Shown in pieces: positions 35,073-43,611 of a stretch of 64,000 nucleotides of DNA (positions are counted from its first letter, which is position 1; the number at the start of each line of letters is the position of its first letter). Location: positions 124,001-188,000 of the forward strand of contig NZ_AMGO01000007.1 in NCBI RefSeq assembly GCF_000299575.1, in the 5' to 3' direction. The notes beneath the pieces are model-generated. The model did not search any database and was not told the DNA's origin. It worked only from the letters and a program-made list of their open reading frames with translations. Source of the DNA: Oceaniovalibus guishaninsula JLT2003 (GTDB taxonomy: Bacteria; Pseudomonadota; Alphaproteobacteria; Rhodobacterales; Rhodobacteraceae). The position numbers and the translations under genes are program-made.

Positions 35073-35723
35073 CTAGGCCAGGGCCTCGATCAGGCCGGGC
35101 AGCGTCGTCCAGTCGTCGAAGGCGGCGTCGTGCGGCGTCTCGGCCAGCGGCGCATGCAGATAGCCGCGCGTGAACAGCGCGAAGGGCATCCCCGCCGCGC
35201 GCGCGGTCTGCGCGTCCACCTCGCTGTCGCCGACGAAGATGCACCGATCCGCGTGCAGGTCGCGCATCGCCGCGCGCAAGGGGGCGGGGTCGGGCTTGCG
35301 CTGCGGCAGGCTGTCGCCGCCGACGATCGCGCCGAAGCGGTCGGCGATGCAGAAATGCGCCAGCACCGCGCGGGTGGGGGCGATGGGCTTGTTGGTGCAA
35401 AGTCCCAGCGGGTGGCCCGCCCGCGCCAGCCTGTCCAGCGCCGCCAACGCGCCCGCATAGGGTCGCGTCAGATCGACCGCGCGTTCGTATCTGTCCAGGA
35501 ACGCCGCCAGCAGCCGCGCATGCAGCGCGTCGTCGCGGCCCAGCCCCGCTTCGGCCATCGCGCGCCGGATCAGCGCCGGGGCGCCGTCGCCGATGAAATC
35601 GCGCATGCGCGCCAGGCTCAGCGTCCGGCCGCCCGCTTCCGCCAGCACCGCATTGCAGGCCGCATGGATGTCGGGCGCACTGTCGATCAGCGTGCCGTCG
35701 AGGTCGAAGATCGCCGCGATCAT
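35073..35723 (-). CDS. HAD-family phosphatase, phosphoglycolate phosphatase-like
   Basis: A 216-residue HAD hydrolase of the Gph type. The nucleophile motif is FDLDGTLIDS at residues 6-15, motif II LCTNKP, the lysine/motif III region RKPDP, and motif IV IFVGDSEVDAQTA, with a four-helix cap between. It would dephosphorylate 2-phosphoglycolate or a similar small metabolite. ATG 35723 (MIAAIFDLDG) is preceded by GGGCGGC; longer starts read through the intergenic region. It converges with cobQ and diverges from the potA-like gene. Confidence 0.82.
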   Translation of the reverse strand: MIAAIFDLDGTLIDSAPDIHAACNAVLAEAGGRTLSLARMRDFIGDGAPALIRRAMAEAGLGRDDALHARLLAAFLDRYERAVDLTRPYAGALAALDRLARAGHPLGLCTNKPIAPTRAVLAHFCIADRFGAIVGGDSLPQRKPDPAPLRAAMRDLHADRCIFVGDSEVDAQTARAAGMPFALFTRGYLHAPLAETPHDAAFDDWTTLPGLIEALA

Positions 35724-35850
35724 GCCGCCCACTAGCCTGCCCGGCCGCGGCGCGAAAGGACGATCCGGCAAACCGGTTGCGTTCCGGGCGGGGGTCTGTT
35801 TTGCTTTGCGCATGGCGGCACTCAAGATCGCCCCGCAACAGGGAGCCTCG

Positions 35851-36951
35851 ATGCTCAAGGCCAGGGACGACCAGCACGCCTTCGTCGCGTTCGAACGGGT
35901 GCAGAAAAGCTATGACGGCGAAAACCTCGTCGTGAAGGATCTGAACCTCGACATCGCGCGGGGCGAATTTCTGACGATGCTCGGGCCGTCGGGGTCCGGC
36001 AAGACCACCTGCCTGATGATGCTGGCGGGGTTCGAGACCGCCACCCACGGCGAGATTCGGCTTGACGGGCGCGAGATCAACAACATCCCGCCGCACAAGC
36101 GCGGCATCGGCATGGTGTTCCAGAACTACGCGCTTTTTCCGCATATGAGCGTGGCCGAGAACCTGTCCTTCCCGCTCGAGGTCCGCAAGATCGGCAAGTC
36201 TGACCGCGAGGCGAAGATCAAGCGCGCGCTCGACATGGTGCAGATGGGCGATTTCGCCGGTCGCCGCCCCGCCCAGCTTTCGGGCGGCCAGCAGCAGCGC
36301 ATCGCGCTGGCCCGCGCGCTGGTGTTCGAACCGGAACTGGTGCTGATGGACGAACCGCTCGGCGCGCTCGACAAGCAGTTGCGCGAGACGCTGCAATTCG
36401 AGATCACCAATCTGGCGCACCAGCTTGGCATCACCACGGTCTATGTCACCCACGACCAGACCGAGGCGCTGACCATGTCCGACCGCGTCGCCGTCTTCGA
36501 CGACGGGCGCATCCAGCAGCTCGCCCCGCCGGACGAGCTCTACGAACAGCCGCAGAACAGCTTCGTCGCGCAGTTCATCGGCGAAAACAATACCCTGACC
36601 GGCACCGTGTCGAAGATCGACGCCAGGACCTGCGTCGTGCGCCTCGACAGCGGCGAGGAGATCGACGCCGTGCCCGTCAACGTGACCGAGGTGGGCGAGA
36701 CGACGCTGATCAGCATCCGCCCCGAACGGGTGGAGATCGACCCGCAGCTCGGCCCGAACGCCCACACGCTTCAGGCCGAGGTGCTGGAATTCATCTACAT
36801 GGGCGACGTGTTCCGCACGCGCCTGCGGGTGGCGGGGCGCGACGATTTCATCGTCAAGACCCGCAACCGCGCCGATCAGGTGCGCCTGAACCCCGGACAG
36901 CAGGTCAGCATCGGCTGGCTGCCGCAGGATTGTCGCGCGCTCGACCGCTAG
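35851..36951 (+). CDS. ABC transporter ATP-binding protein, spermidine/putrescine type
   Basis: A 366-residue PotA-like ATPase. Walker A GPSGSGKTT near 44, Q-loop VFQNYALFPHM, signature LSGGQQQR, Walker B LVLMDEPLGALDK and the switch VYVTHDQTEALT are all present, and a TOBE_2 domain covers about 280-365. It energises import by the following binding protein and two permeases. ATG 35851 follows AGGGAGC; 35812 is a possible upstream start. It is first in the operon 35.85-41.0 kb. The substrate is inferred only from similarity to polyamine importers. Confidence 0.88.
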   Translation: MLKARDDQHAFVAFERVQKSYDGENLVVKDLNLDIARGEFLTMLGPSGSGKTTCLMMLAGFETATHGEIRLDGREINNIPPHKRGIGMVFQNYALFPHMSVAENLSFPLEVRKIGKSDREAKIKRALDMVQMGDFAGRRPAQLSGGQQQRIALARALVFEPELVLMDEPLGALDKQLRETLQFEITNLAHQLGITTVYVTHDQTEALTMSDRVAVFDDGRIQQLAPPDELYEQPQNSFVAQFIGENNTLTGTVSKIDARTCVVRLDSGEEIDAVPVNVTEVGETTLISIRPERVEIDPQLGPNAHTLQAEVLEFIYMGDVFRTRLRVAGRDDFIVKTRNRADQVRLNPGQQVSIGWLPQDCRALDR

Positions 36952-37022
36952 CCGCATACCCATCGCCCCGGCCCGGCGGCGACGGCGACAACAAGAACGG
37001 GCATGACAACAAGGAGAACGAC

Positions 37023-38135
37023 ATGAAACGCACGACTTCGATGCTTCTGGCAAGCGCCGCGCTGGCCGCGTCCCCCGCACTGGCGCAGGACATGGCCGAC
37101 GAGATGACGATCGTCAGCTGGGGCGGTGCCTATCAGAACAGCCAGCTCAAGGCCTATGTCGAGCCGTATCAGGAAATGCACCCCGAGGTTAAGGTCGTCT
37201 GGGACGAGTCCTCGGCCGAGGCGGTGGCCAAGCTGCGCGCCCAGAACGAGGCGGGCAACCTGACCTGGGATCTGGTCGACGTCACCGCCGCCGACGCCAT
37301 GCGCCTATGCGACGAAGGGCTGGCGATGGAGATCGACCCCGACGAATTGCTGGCCGAAGCCCCCGACGGCACCCCCGCATCCGAGGATTTCGGCGAGGAG
37401 ATGCTGGTCAGCGACTGTTTCATCCCCCAGATCGCCTATTCCTACACGTTCGGCTATCGCACGGACGTTGACGAATGGAACGGCGAGGTTCCCACGGAAA
37501 TCTGCGACGTTTTCGACCTCGAGAAGTTTCCGGGCAAGCGCAGCCTTGAAAAGCGGCCGCACAACAACCTCGAATGGGCGCTGATGTGCAGCGGCGTTCC
37601 GATGGACGAAGTCTATGACAAGCTCGAGACGGACGAGGGCATCCAGATGGCGCTCGACAAGCTCGACACCATCAAGGACGAAACCGTCTGGTGGACCTCT
37701 GGCGCCGAAACGCCGCAGCTTCTGGCCGATGGCGAAGTCGTGTTCGGCTCCAGCTATAACGGCCGTCTGTTCAGCGTGATCGTGGAGCAGGATCAGCCGG
37801 TCGACATGATGTGGGATGCGCAGGCCTATGACCTCGACGGCTGGGTGATCCCCGAAGGGCTGGACGAACCGACGCTCGCCCGCGTCAAGGATTTCCTTTA
37901 TTTCGCCACCGACACGCAGCGTCTGGCGGATCAGGCGAAATACATCTCCTATGGTCCGGCGCGCAAATCCTCGGCTCCGATGGTCAGCCAGCATGCCGAT
38001 CTTGGCATCGACATGGCGCCGCACATGCCGACGAACCCCGACAATGCCAGCAACGCCTTCGTGATCAACTATGAATGGTGGGCGGATTACCGTGACGATC
38101 TGGATGCCCGCTTCCAGTCGTGGCTGGCCCAGTAA
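37023..38135 (+). CDS. Periplasmic binding protein of polyamine-type ABC transporter
   Basis: A 370-residue exported protein. Residues 1-21 form a signal peptide ending SPALAQ. The mature start MTIVSWGGAYQNSQLKAYVE is the PotD/PotF-type first strand, and FGSSYNGRLFSV and FVINYEWWADYRDDL occur later. It belongs to the bacterial extracellular solute-binding family 1-like group that binds polyamines and similar cations. ATG 37023 follows AAGGAGAACGAC. The binding-site aromatic residues cannot be assigned to one substrate by eye. Confidence 0.87.
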   Translation: MKRTTSMLLASAALAASPALAQDMADEMTIVSWGGAYQNSQLKAYVEPYQEMHPEVKVVWDESSAEAVAKLRAQNEAGNLTWDLVDVTAADAMRLCDEGLAMEIDPDELLAEAPDGTPASEDFGEEMLVSDCFIPQIAYSYTFGYRTDVDEWNGEVPTEICDVFDLEKFPGKRSLEKRPHNNLEWALMCSGVPMDEVYDKLETDEGIQMALDKLDTIKDETVWWTSGAETPQLLADGEVVFGSSYNGRLFSVIVEQDQPVDMMWDAQAYDLDGWVIPEGLDEPTLARVKDFLYFATDTQRLADQAKYISYGPARKSSAPMVSQHADLGIDMAPHMPTNPDNASNAFVINYEWWADYRDDLDARFQSWLAQ

Positions 38136-38186
38136 ACCGGACGGCAGGGGCGGCTTCGGCCGCCCCTTCACCCGCAGGAGGCGCAG

Positions 38187-38477
38187 ATGCCCAAAGGCTA
38201 CATCATCGGCCACATCACCGTCACGGACCCCGACGCTTACCGCGAATATGTCGAACGTGACACGCCGATCCTGACGGCCCTGGGCGGCCGCTTCATCGTG
38301 CGGGGGGGCGCGTCCGAAACCCCCGAAGGCCAGTCGCAGAACCGCCATGTGGTGATCGAGTTCGACAGCTACGCCGCCGCCCGCGCCGCCTATGACGACC
38401 CTGCCTATCAGGAAGTCGCCGACATCCGCCGCCGCACCGCCGACAGCACCATCATCCTGGTCGAGGGCACCGAATGA
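38187..38477 (+). CDS. DUF1330 domain protein within the ABC transporter operon
   Basis: A 96-residue protein of the dimeric ferredoxin-like-barrel DUF1330 family: KGYIIGHITVTDPDAYREYV at the start, GGRFIVRGG, HVVIEFDSYAAARAAYDDPAYQEV and SIILVEG. Ribosome site AGGAGGCGCAG precedes the ATG at 38187. It sits between the binding protein and the first permease, and its stop overlaps the permease start by 4 bases, so it is translated with the transporter. Its job is unknown; a small enzyme acting on the imported compound is plausible. Confidence 0.82.
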   Translation: MPKGYIIGHITVTDPDAYREYVERDTPILTALGGRFIVRGGASETPEGQSQNRHVVIEFDSYAAARAAYDDPAYQEVADIRRRTADSTIILVEGTE

Positions 38478-40141
38478 GCCGATCCAGCGTCACCGGCCCC
38501 GACGCCTTCACCGGCACCACGCCCGACACGGCCCTGCGCACGGCGGATGCCGAACAGAAGGGCGCGATGCTGGCCGCGGACGGGACGCCGCTCAAGCGGT
38601 CTCTGAACCGTGCGCTTCGGGCGCAGAAGCTGCGGGCGCTGGCGCTGATCGCGCCGCTGCTGCTGTTCGTCGTCATCACCTTCATCGCGCCCATCGCCGA
38701 CATGCTGTTCCGCTCGGTCGAGAATCAGATCGTCGTCGAAACGCTTCCCCGCACGGTCGCCACGCTGGACGAATGGGACGGCGACGGCCTTCCGGACGAC
38801 GCGACGTTTCAGGCCCTGTCCGTCGATCTGTCCGTCGCGGCCGAGCTGAAGACCCATACCCGCCTAGGCAGCCGCCTGAATTATGAAAACACCGGCCTGT
38901 CGTCGCTTTTCCGCAAGTCGGGCCGCGGCGTGGACGAGATCGGCGAGGGTTATCTCGACCAGTTCGTCGCCGTGAACCCCGCTTGGGAGGATCCGCTGGT
39001 CTGGGCCGAGCTGATGGGCGATCCCGCCTGGCTGGCCCAGGCGCGCGAGGCCGACGGCGCCGGCCCCCGGTTCGAACTGGCGGCCGGCATCGACGAGATC
39101 CTGCCGCGCACCGCCGATGCCTATACCGCCTTCGCCGACATCGTGCAGACGGTCGACAACGACAATCCGGCCGACGAAGAACCCTGGGCCATTGTCTATC
39201 AGATGCTCTATCTCGACCTGATGGATGCGCCGCAGATCGACGGCCCCCCGCTTCTGGCCGAAGCCGCGGCCGCCGTGCCGGGTTTCGCCACATTCCCCGC
39301 GCGCGAAGGCTTTGCCGAAATCGACGACGGCTGGACCGACCCCGCGACATGGCGCACGATCAAGACCTTTTCCGGCCCCTATACGTCGGGCTATTTCCTG
39401 ACCGCCGCCGATCTGCGCCTGACCCCCGACGGCATCCAGCGCGAACCCGAAGAGACGCGCATCTACGCCACGTTGTTCGGGCGCACGATGTTCATGTCGC
39501 TGACCATCATGGGCTGCTGCATCCTGCTGGGCTATCCCATCGCGTTCCTTCTGTCGAACCTGCCGATGCGCACCTCGAACATCCTGCTGATCCTGGTGCT
39601 GCTGCCCTTCTGGACCTCGCTTCTGGTGCGGACCTCGGCATGGAAGGTGCTGCTTCAGGAACAGGGCGTCATCAACGACATCCTCGTCTGGATCGGCCTC
39701 GTATCCGACGGCAACCGGCTGGCGCTCATCAACAATCAGGCCGGCACGATCATCGCCATGACGCATATCCTGTTGCCCTTCATGATCCTGCCGCTCTATT
39801 CGGTGATGAAGACCATCCCGCCCAGCTACATGCGCGCCGCCAAATCTTTGGGCGCGACCGACTGGACGGCGTTCTGGCGCGTCTATTTCCCGCAATCGGT
39901 GCCGGGCATCGGGGCGGGATGCATCCTCGTCTTCATCCTGTCCATAGGCTACTACATCACCCCCGAACTGGTCGGCGGCACGACGGGCACGTTCATCTCG
40001 AACCGGATCGCCTATCACATCAGCCAGTCGCTCAACTGGGGCCTCGCCGCGGCGCTGGGCACGATCCTGCTGGCCTTCGTGCTGGCGCTCTACTGGATCT
40101 ACGACCGCATCGTCGGCATCGACAACGTCAGCCTGGGATAG
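38474..40141 (+). CDS. ABC transporter permease with a large extra segment (PotB-like)
   Basis: A 555-residue inner-membrane permease. After a soluble N terminus, the first membrane helix is about 56-78 (LALIAPLLLFVVITFIAPIA). Residues about 80-330 are hydrophilic and acidic, about 250 residues more than in a usual PotB of 285-300. The remaining helices run from SLTIMGCCILLGYPIAFLL near 340 to the end, including the coupling region EAA-like RAAKSLGATDWTAFWRVYFP. The insert is placed between helix 1 and helix 2 and is predicted periplasmic. The start overlaps the DUF1330 gene. Confidence 0.87.
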   Translation: MSRSSVTGPDAFTGTTPDTALRTADAEQKGAMLAADGTPLKRSLNRALRAQKLRALALIAPLLLFVVITFIAPIADMLFRSVENQIVVETLPRTVATLDEWDGDGLPDDATFQALSVDLSVAAELKTHTRLGSRLNYENTGLSSLFRKSGRGVDEIGEGYLDQFVAVNPAWEDPLVWAELMGDPAWLAQAREADGAGPRFELAAGIDEILPRTADAYTAFADIVQTVDNDNPADEEPWAIVYQMLYLDLMDAPQIDGPPLLAEAAAAVPGFATFPAREGFAEIDDGWTDPATWRTIKTFSGPYTSGYFLTAADLRLTPDGIQREPEETRIYATLFGRTMFMSLTIMGCCILLGYPIAFLLSNLPMRTSNILLILVLLPFWTSLLVRTSAWKVLLQEQGVINDILVWIGLVSDGNRLALINNQAGTIIAMTHILLPFMILPLYSVMKTIPPSYMRAAKSLGATDWTAFWRVYFPQSVPGIGAGCILVFILSIGYYITPELVGGTTGTFISNRIAYHISQSLNWGLAAALGTILLAFVLALYWIYDRIVGIDNVSLG

Positions 40142-40150
40142 GAGAGACAG

Positions 40151-41002
40151 ATGGGCCTTCCCCCCTATGCCAGCACCGGCCAGAAAATCTGGCACTACAC
40201 GTTCCTCGTCATCTGCGGGTTGATCTTCTTCTTCCTGATCGCACCCATCGTCACGATCATCCCGCTATCCTTCAACGCCGAGAATTTCTTTACCTTCACC
40301 CCCGGTATGCTGGCCTTCGACCCGGACGCCTATTCGCTCAAGCATTACCGGGACTTCTTCACCAATCCCGACTGGCAGCAGGCGCTGGCCAATTCCGTCC
40401 GCATCGCGCCGGTGGCGACGCTGCTGTCGGTGACGCTGGGCACGCTGGCGGCGGTGGGCCTGTCGCAATCGCACGTGCCGTTCCGCCGGCTGATCATGGC
40501 GATCCTGATCTCGCCCATGATCGTCCCGCTGATCATCTCGGCCGCCGGGATGTATTTTTTTTACAGCCGCATCGGGTTGCAGGGCACCTATCTGGGCGTC
40601 GTGCTGGCCCATGCGGCGCTGGGCATCCCCTTCGTCATCATCACCGTGACGGCGACGCTGGTGGGCTTCGACCGCTCGCTGACCCGTGCCTCGGCCAATC
40701 TGGGGGCGGGGCCGGTGCGCACCTTCTTCCGGGTGCAGATGCCGCTGATCCTGCCCGGCGTCATCTCGGGCGGGCTGTTCGCCTTCATCACGTCCTTCGA
40801 CGAGGTGGTCGTCGTGCTGTTCGTCGGATCCGCGGCGCAAAAGACTTTGCCGTGGCAGATGTTCATAGGGTTGCGCGAACAGATATCGCCCACCATATTG
40901 GCCGTAGCGACGATCCTTGTCGTGATCTCCATCGCGCTGCTGACCGTGGTGGAACTTCTGCGGCGCCGATCCGAACGCCTGCGCGGCCTCTCGCCCGCGT
41001 GA
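40151..41002 (+). CDS. ABC transporter permease (PotC-like)
   Basis: A 283-residue permease with six predicted helices (first FLVICGLIFFFLIAPIVTII) and the coupling loop LTRASANLGAGPVRTFFRVQMP. It is the second permease of the polyamine-type importer and starts 9 bases after the first permease, following GGAGAGACAG. A run of eight T (40555-40562) is in frame and codes YFFY. It ends the operon. Confidence 0.9.
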   Translation: MGLPPYASTGQKIWHYTFLVICGLIFFFLIAPIVTIIPLSFNAENFFTFTPGMLAFDPDAYSLKHYRDFFTNPDWQQALANSVRIAPVATLLSVTLGTLAAVGLSQSHVPFRRLIMAILISPMIVPLIISAAGMYFFYSRIGLQGTYLGVVLAHAALGIPFVIITVTATLVGFDRSLTRASANLGAGPVRTFFRVQMPLILPGVISGGLFAFITSFDEVVVVLFVGSAAQKTLPWQMFIGLREQISPTILAVATILVVISIALLTVVELLRRRSERLRGLSPA

Positions 41003-41143
41003 TCGTCGGAAACCGTACCAACTCGCTTCTGTAATCGAATATTGCCAATATGTTAGCTGACGACAGTATCCGCACGCTTTCCGGGCGCGGGTGCCAGGGG
41101 TTCGGCGCGCGCCCTTGCCCACCAACGATCCGGCGGGCCTGTC

Positions 41144-41923
41144 GTGCCACAGAACGTTTCTTCCAGCGACTCGGACCTGACGCGGAACCTGATCCTTCAT
41201 GATCTTCCGCCCTCGACGCTGGGCGTTCTGAAAGCCCACCTCGAACCCGTCGAACTGACGCGCCGGATGCCGCTGGAACTGGCCGGCCGGCCCATCGACC
41301 ATGCCTATTTCCCCATCACCGGCGTCGCCTCGACCGTGGCGCGCGGCGTCGGCGATCACCGGATCGAGGTTTCGCTTTACGGCCGCGACGGCATGTCGGG
41401 CGCCGCCGTCCTTCTGGGCGCCGACCGCACCCCGAACGAAACCTACATGCAGGTGCCCGGCCGGGGCTTCCGCATGCCGTCCGACACCCTGCGCCGCGCG
41501 GCGTCCGAATGCGCCGCCCTGCGCGAACGGATGCTGCTTTATGTTCAGGCCTCCATCGTCCAGATGTCGCAGACCGCGCTGTCGAACGGTCGCAACACGC
41601 TGGAAGAACGGCTCGCCCGCTGGCTGCTCATGTGCCACGACCGGACCGAGGACGACGTTCTGACGCTCACCCACGATTTCATCTCGGTCATGCTGGGCGT
41701 CCGGCGGCCCGGCGTCACCGTGGCGCTTCAGACACTGGAACGCCGCGGCCTGATCCGTGCCATGCGCGGCCGGATCCGGGTCGAGGATCGCGACGGTCTG
41801 GAACAGGCCGCCGCCGGCAGCTACGGCCGCGCCGAACGCGAATACATGCGCCTCATGCGATTCGAGGGATCATTTCGAGAGGCAAGTCAACCCGGAAGCA
41901 GGCGCCCCGATCCGTCGGAATGA
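41144..41923 (+). CDS. Crp/Fnr-family transcriptional regulator
   Basis: A 259-residue regulator. An N-terminal cyclic-nucleotide-like jelly roll (LEPVELTRRMPLELAGRP, DHAYFPITGVAS, GRDGMSGAAVLLG) leads through a dimer helix to a winged helix (HDFISVMLGVRRPGVTVALQTLERRGLIR). It has no Fnr-type cysteine cluster and no clear cAMP-binding Arg-Ser pair, so its signal is unknown. GTG 41144 is the only start giving the full domain and has a weak ribosome site. The last 71 bases overlap the end of the convergent HisKA_2 kinase gene, so the two may interfere with each other's transcription. Confidence 0.85.
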   Translation: MPQNVSSSDSDLTRNLILHDLPPSTLGVLKAHLEPVELTRRMPLELAGRPIDHAYFPITGVASTVARGVGDHRIEVSLYGRDGMSGAAVLLGADRTPNETYMQVPGRGFRMPSDTLRRAASECAALRERMLLYVQASIVQMSQTALSNGRNTLEERLARWLLMCHDRTEDDVLTLTHDFISVMLGVRRPGVTVALQTLERRGLIRAMRGRIRVEDRDGLEQAAAGSYGRAEREYMRLMRFEGSFREASQPGSRRPDPSE

Positions 41924-42530
41924 CGCCGATGGTTCCGTCAAGCTCTTCCAGGATCGCCTGCACGATCTTCAGCCCCATCCCGTTGCAGGACGCGATGTCG
42001 AACCCCTCGGGCAGCCCCGCGCCGTCGTCCATCACCGACAGCATCAGCCGCCGCGCCCCGACCGGAAGGATCGAGACGACGATGTTCACCTTGCCGCCAT
42101 CCTCGCGCCCGTGCTTGGCCGCGTTCAGCACCAGTTCGTTCACCAGCACCACCAGCTTGATCGCCACCGACGCGCGCACCACCACGGGCCGCGACCGCAG
42201 GCTCAGCACCGTGCCGGCCGCCGACCCCATTACCGACCCCAGCTCGTCCAGCAGCGCGCCCAGATCCAGCGGCCCCCGGTCGTTCAGCCGCGCCAGATGC
42301 ATGTGGAACCGCGACATCGCCTTCAGTCGGGTTTCCGCCTCGACCAGCGCCGCCCGCGCCTCGCTGTCGGCAACCTCGCGCCGCTTCATCGCCAGCATGC
42401 TCGCCGCCAGTTGCAGGCCGTTGGCGATCCGGTGATCGACCTCGCCCCGTTCGCGCGCCTGTTCCGCCAACCTGGCGTGACAGGCTTCCAACTCGGCTTC
42501 CAAATTTCGGGCGACGCTCGAATGCGGCAT
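41853..42530 (-). CDS. Sensor-less HisKA_2-type histidine kinase
   Basis: A 225-residue soluble kinase. A short coiled coil (AELEACHARLAEQARERG) is followed by the phosphoacceptor EVDHRIANGLQLAASML (His near 33), with the HisKA_2 pattern related to HWE kinases, and an HATPase domain with NELVLNAAKHG, DDGAGLPEGF and GMGLKIVQAIL. It has no sensor or membrane segment, so input must come from another protein; this family often acts in the general stress response of alphaproteobacteria. ATG 42530 follows GGAGGGACGCAG. Its end overlaps the Crp-like gene by 71 bases. Confidence 0.85.
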   Translation of the reverse strand: MPHSSVARNLEAELEACHARLAEQARERGEVDHRIANGLQLAASMLAMKRREVADSEARAALVEAETRLKAMSRFHMHLARLNDRGPLDLGALLDELGSVMGSAAGTVLSLRSRPVVVRASVAIKLVVLVNELVLNAAKHGREDGGKVNIVVSILPVGARRLMLSVMDDGAGLPEGFDIASCNGMGLKIVQAILEELDGTIGVIPTDRGACFRVDLPLEMIPRIA

Positions 42531-42642
42531 CTGCGTCCCTCCAGACAACGGGCCAGATTGATACAACGTTAATGATTAGCTAGCCGTCTCCTCAACGGCG
42601 AGTAAAGTACGAAATCGAACGGACAGGCCATATGCTGCCGAG

Positions 42643-42683
42643 TTGTACGTTTCGGGCGTTGAGATGTACAAATTGTACGTTTC
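42643..42683 (+). promoter_or_regulatory. Triple half-site element, copy B (upstream of the HisKA_2 kinase)
   Basis: TTGTACGTTT at 42643-42652 and again at 42673-42682, exactly 30 bases apart, with the perfect palindrome GTACAA-A-TTGTAC at 42666-42678. It matches copy A near phoH at 34 of 41 positions, including an unbroken 19-base identity. It lies 113 bases upstream of the kinase start (minus strand) and touches the stop of the AEC transporter. Probably an operator of an unknown regulator. Confidence 0.5.
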
Positions 42684-43611
42684 AGGGCAGGATCAGCAGC
42701 CAGATCCACACCGTGCCGATGCTCAGCACCGTGGCGATCAGCACCGCCGACGCTGCCACGCGCCGGGCCGCGCCATACATGTTGGCAAAGATATAGCTGT
42801 TGACCCCAGGCGCCATCGCCCCCGTCAGAACCGCCGCGCGCAATTGTTCTACAGAGAGCTTCATCGCCGTTCCCAGCCCGAATGCAACCGTCGGATGCAG
42901 GATCAGCGATACCCCGCAAACCCACAGGATGACACGCATATCCCCCTCGGGCCGATAACGAACCAGCACCCCGCCCAGCCCGAACAGGGCGGCCGGAAGG
43001 GCCGCGCGAACGATCAGATCCAGCGCATCCGCGACGATGCCGGGCAGGGGCAGCCCTGTCAGGTTCACCGCCAGCCCCAGCGCGATCCCGATCACCAGCG
43101 CATTGCGAAACATGGCCCGCAACACCTTGATCGGCAACGATTTCAGCGGCTCGTCCCCCGACCGGACCAGCTCCATCGCGGTGACGCCCACCAGATAGCA
43201 GAACGGCGCATGCATCGCGATGATGGCATAGTTGTATTGCAGCGTCCCGTCGCCGAAAGCGCGTTCCGTGATCGGCAGACCCAGCAGCACCGAGTTGGAA
43301 AAAAGCCCGCAAAATCCGATGGCTACGCTGTCCGCCCACGACCGCCCGAAGATCAGCCGCCCCCCCAGCAGCCCCGCCACGAACCCCGACGCCGCCCCCA
43401 GATAGAAGCTGGCCAGCAACGGCGCCGGAAACCCGGCCTGTAGATCCAGCGTCGCGATGGACTGGAACAAAAGGCAGGGAATGGCGAAGTTCTGCGTGAA
43501 CTTCATCAGCCCGTCCACCCCGCTGTCGCTGAAAAACCCTTTCCAGACAGCAAGGTAGCCGAAACCGATCACCAGAAAGACCGGCAGGATGACGTCCAGA
43601 AGCGCGCTCAA
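42682..43611 (-). CDS. AEC-family transporter (auxin-efflux-carrier-like)
   Basis: A 309-residue membrane protein with about ten hydrophobic segments. The start LLDVILPVFLVIGFGYLAV and two halves each with a helix-breaking Asn/Pro-rich motif are typical of AEC permeases that move small carboxylates. The TTG start at 43611 overlaps the stop of the upstream MBL gene as TTGA. Substrate unknown. It closes the minus operon that includes tatD, holB, tmk and dac. Confidence 0.82.
   Translation of the reverse strand: MSALLDVILPVFLVIGFGYLAVWKGFFSDSGVDGLMKFTQNFAIPCLLFQSIATLDLQAGFPAPLLASFYLGAASGFVAGLLGGRLIFGRSWADSVAIGFCGLFSNSVLLGLPITERAFGDGTLQYNYAIIAMHAPFCYLVGVTAMELVRSGDEPLKSLPIKVLRAMFRNALVIGIALGLAVNLTGLPLPGIVADALDLIVRAALPAALFGLGGVLVRYRPEGDMRVILWVCGVSLILHPTVAFGLGTAMKLSVEQLRAAVLTGAMAPGVNSYIFANMYGAARRVAASAVLIATVLSIGTVWIWLLILP

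Noticed and set aside
40555-40562. T8 run in the second permease as a fourth frameshift
   Set aside because: The frame is intact through it, reading YFFY within a membrane helix.
42600-42684. The TTGTACGTTT element as a pair of CRISPR-like repeats
   Set aside because: There are only two near-identical 10-base units per site, no spacer array and no cas genes.
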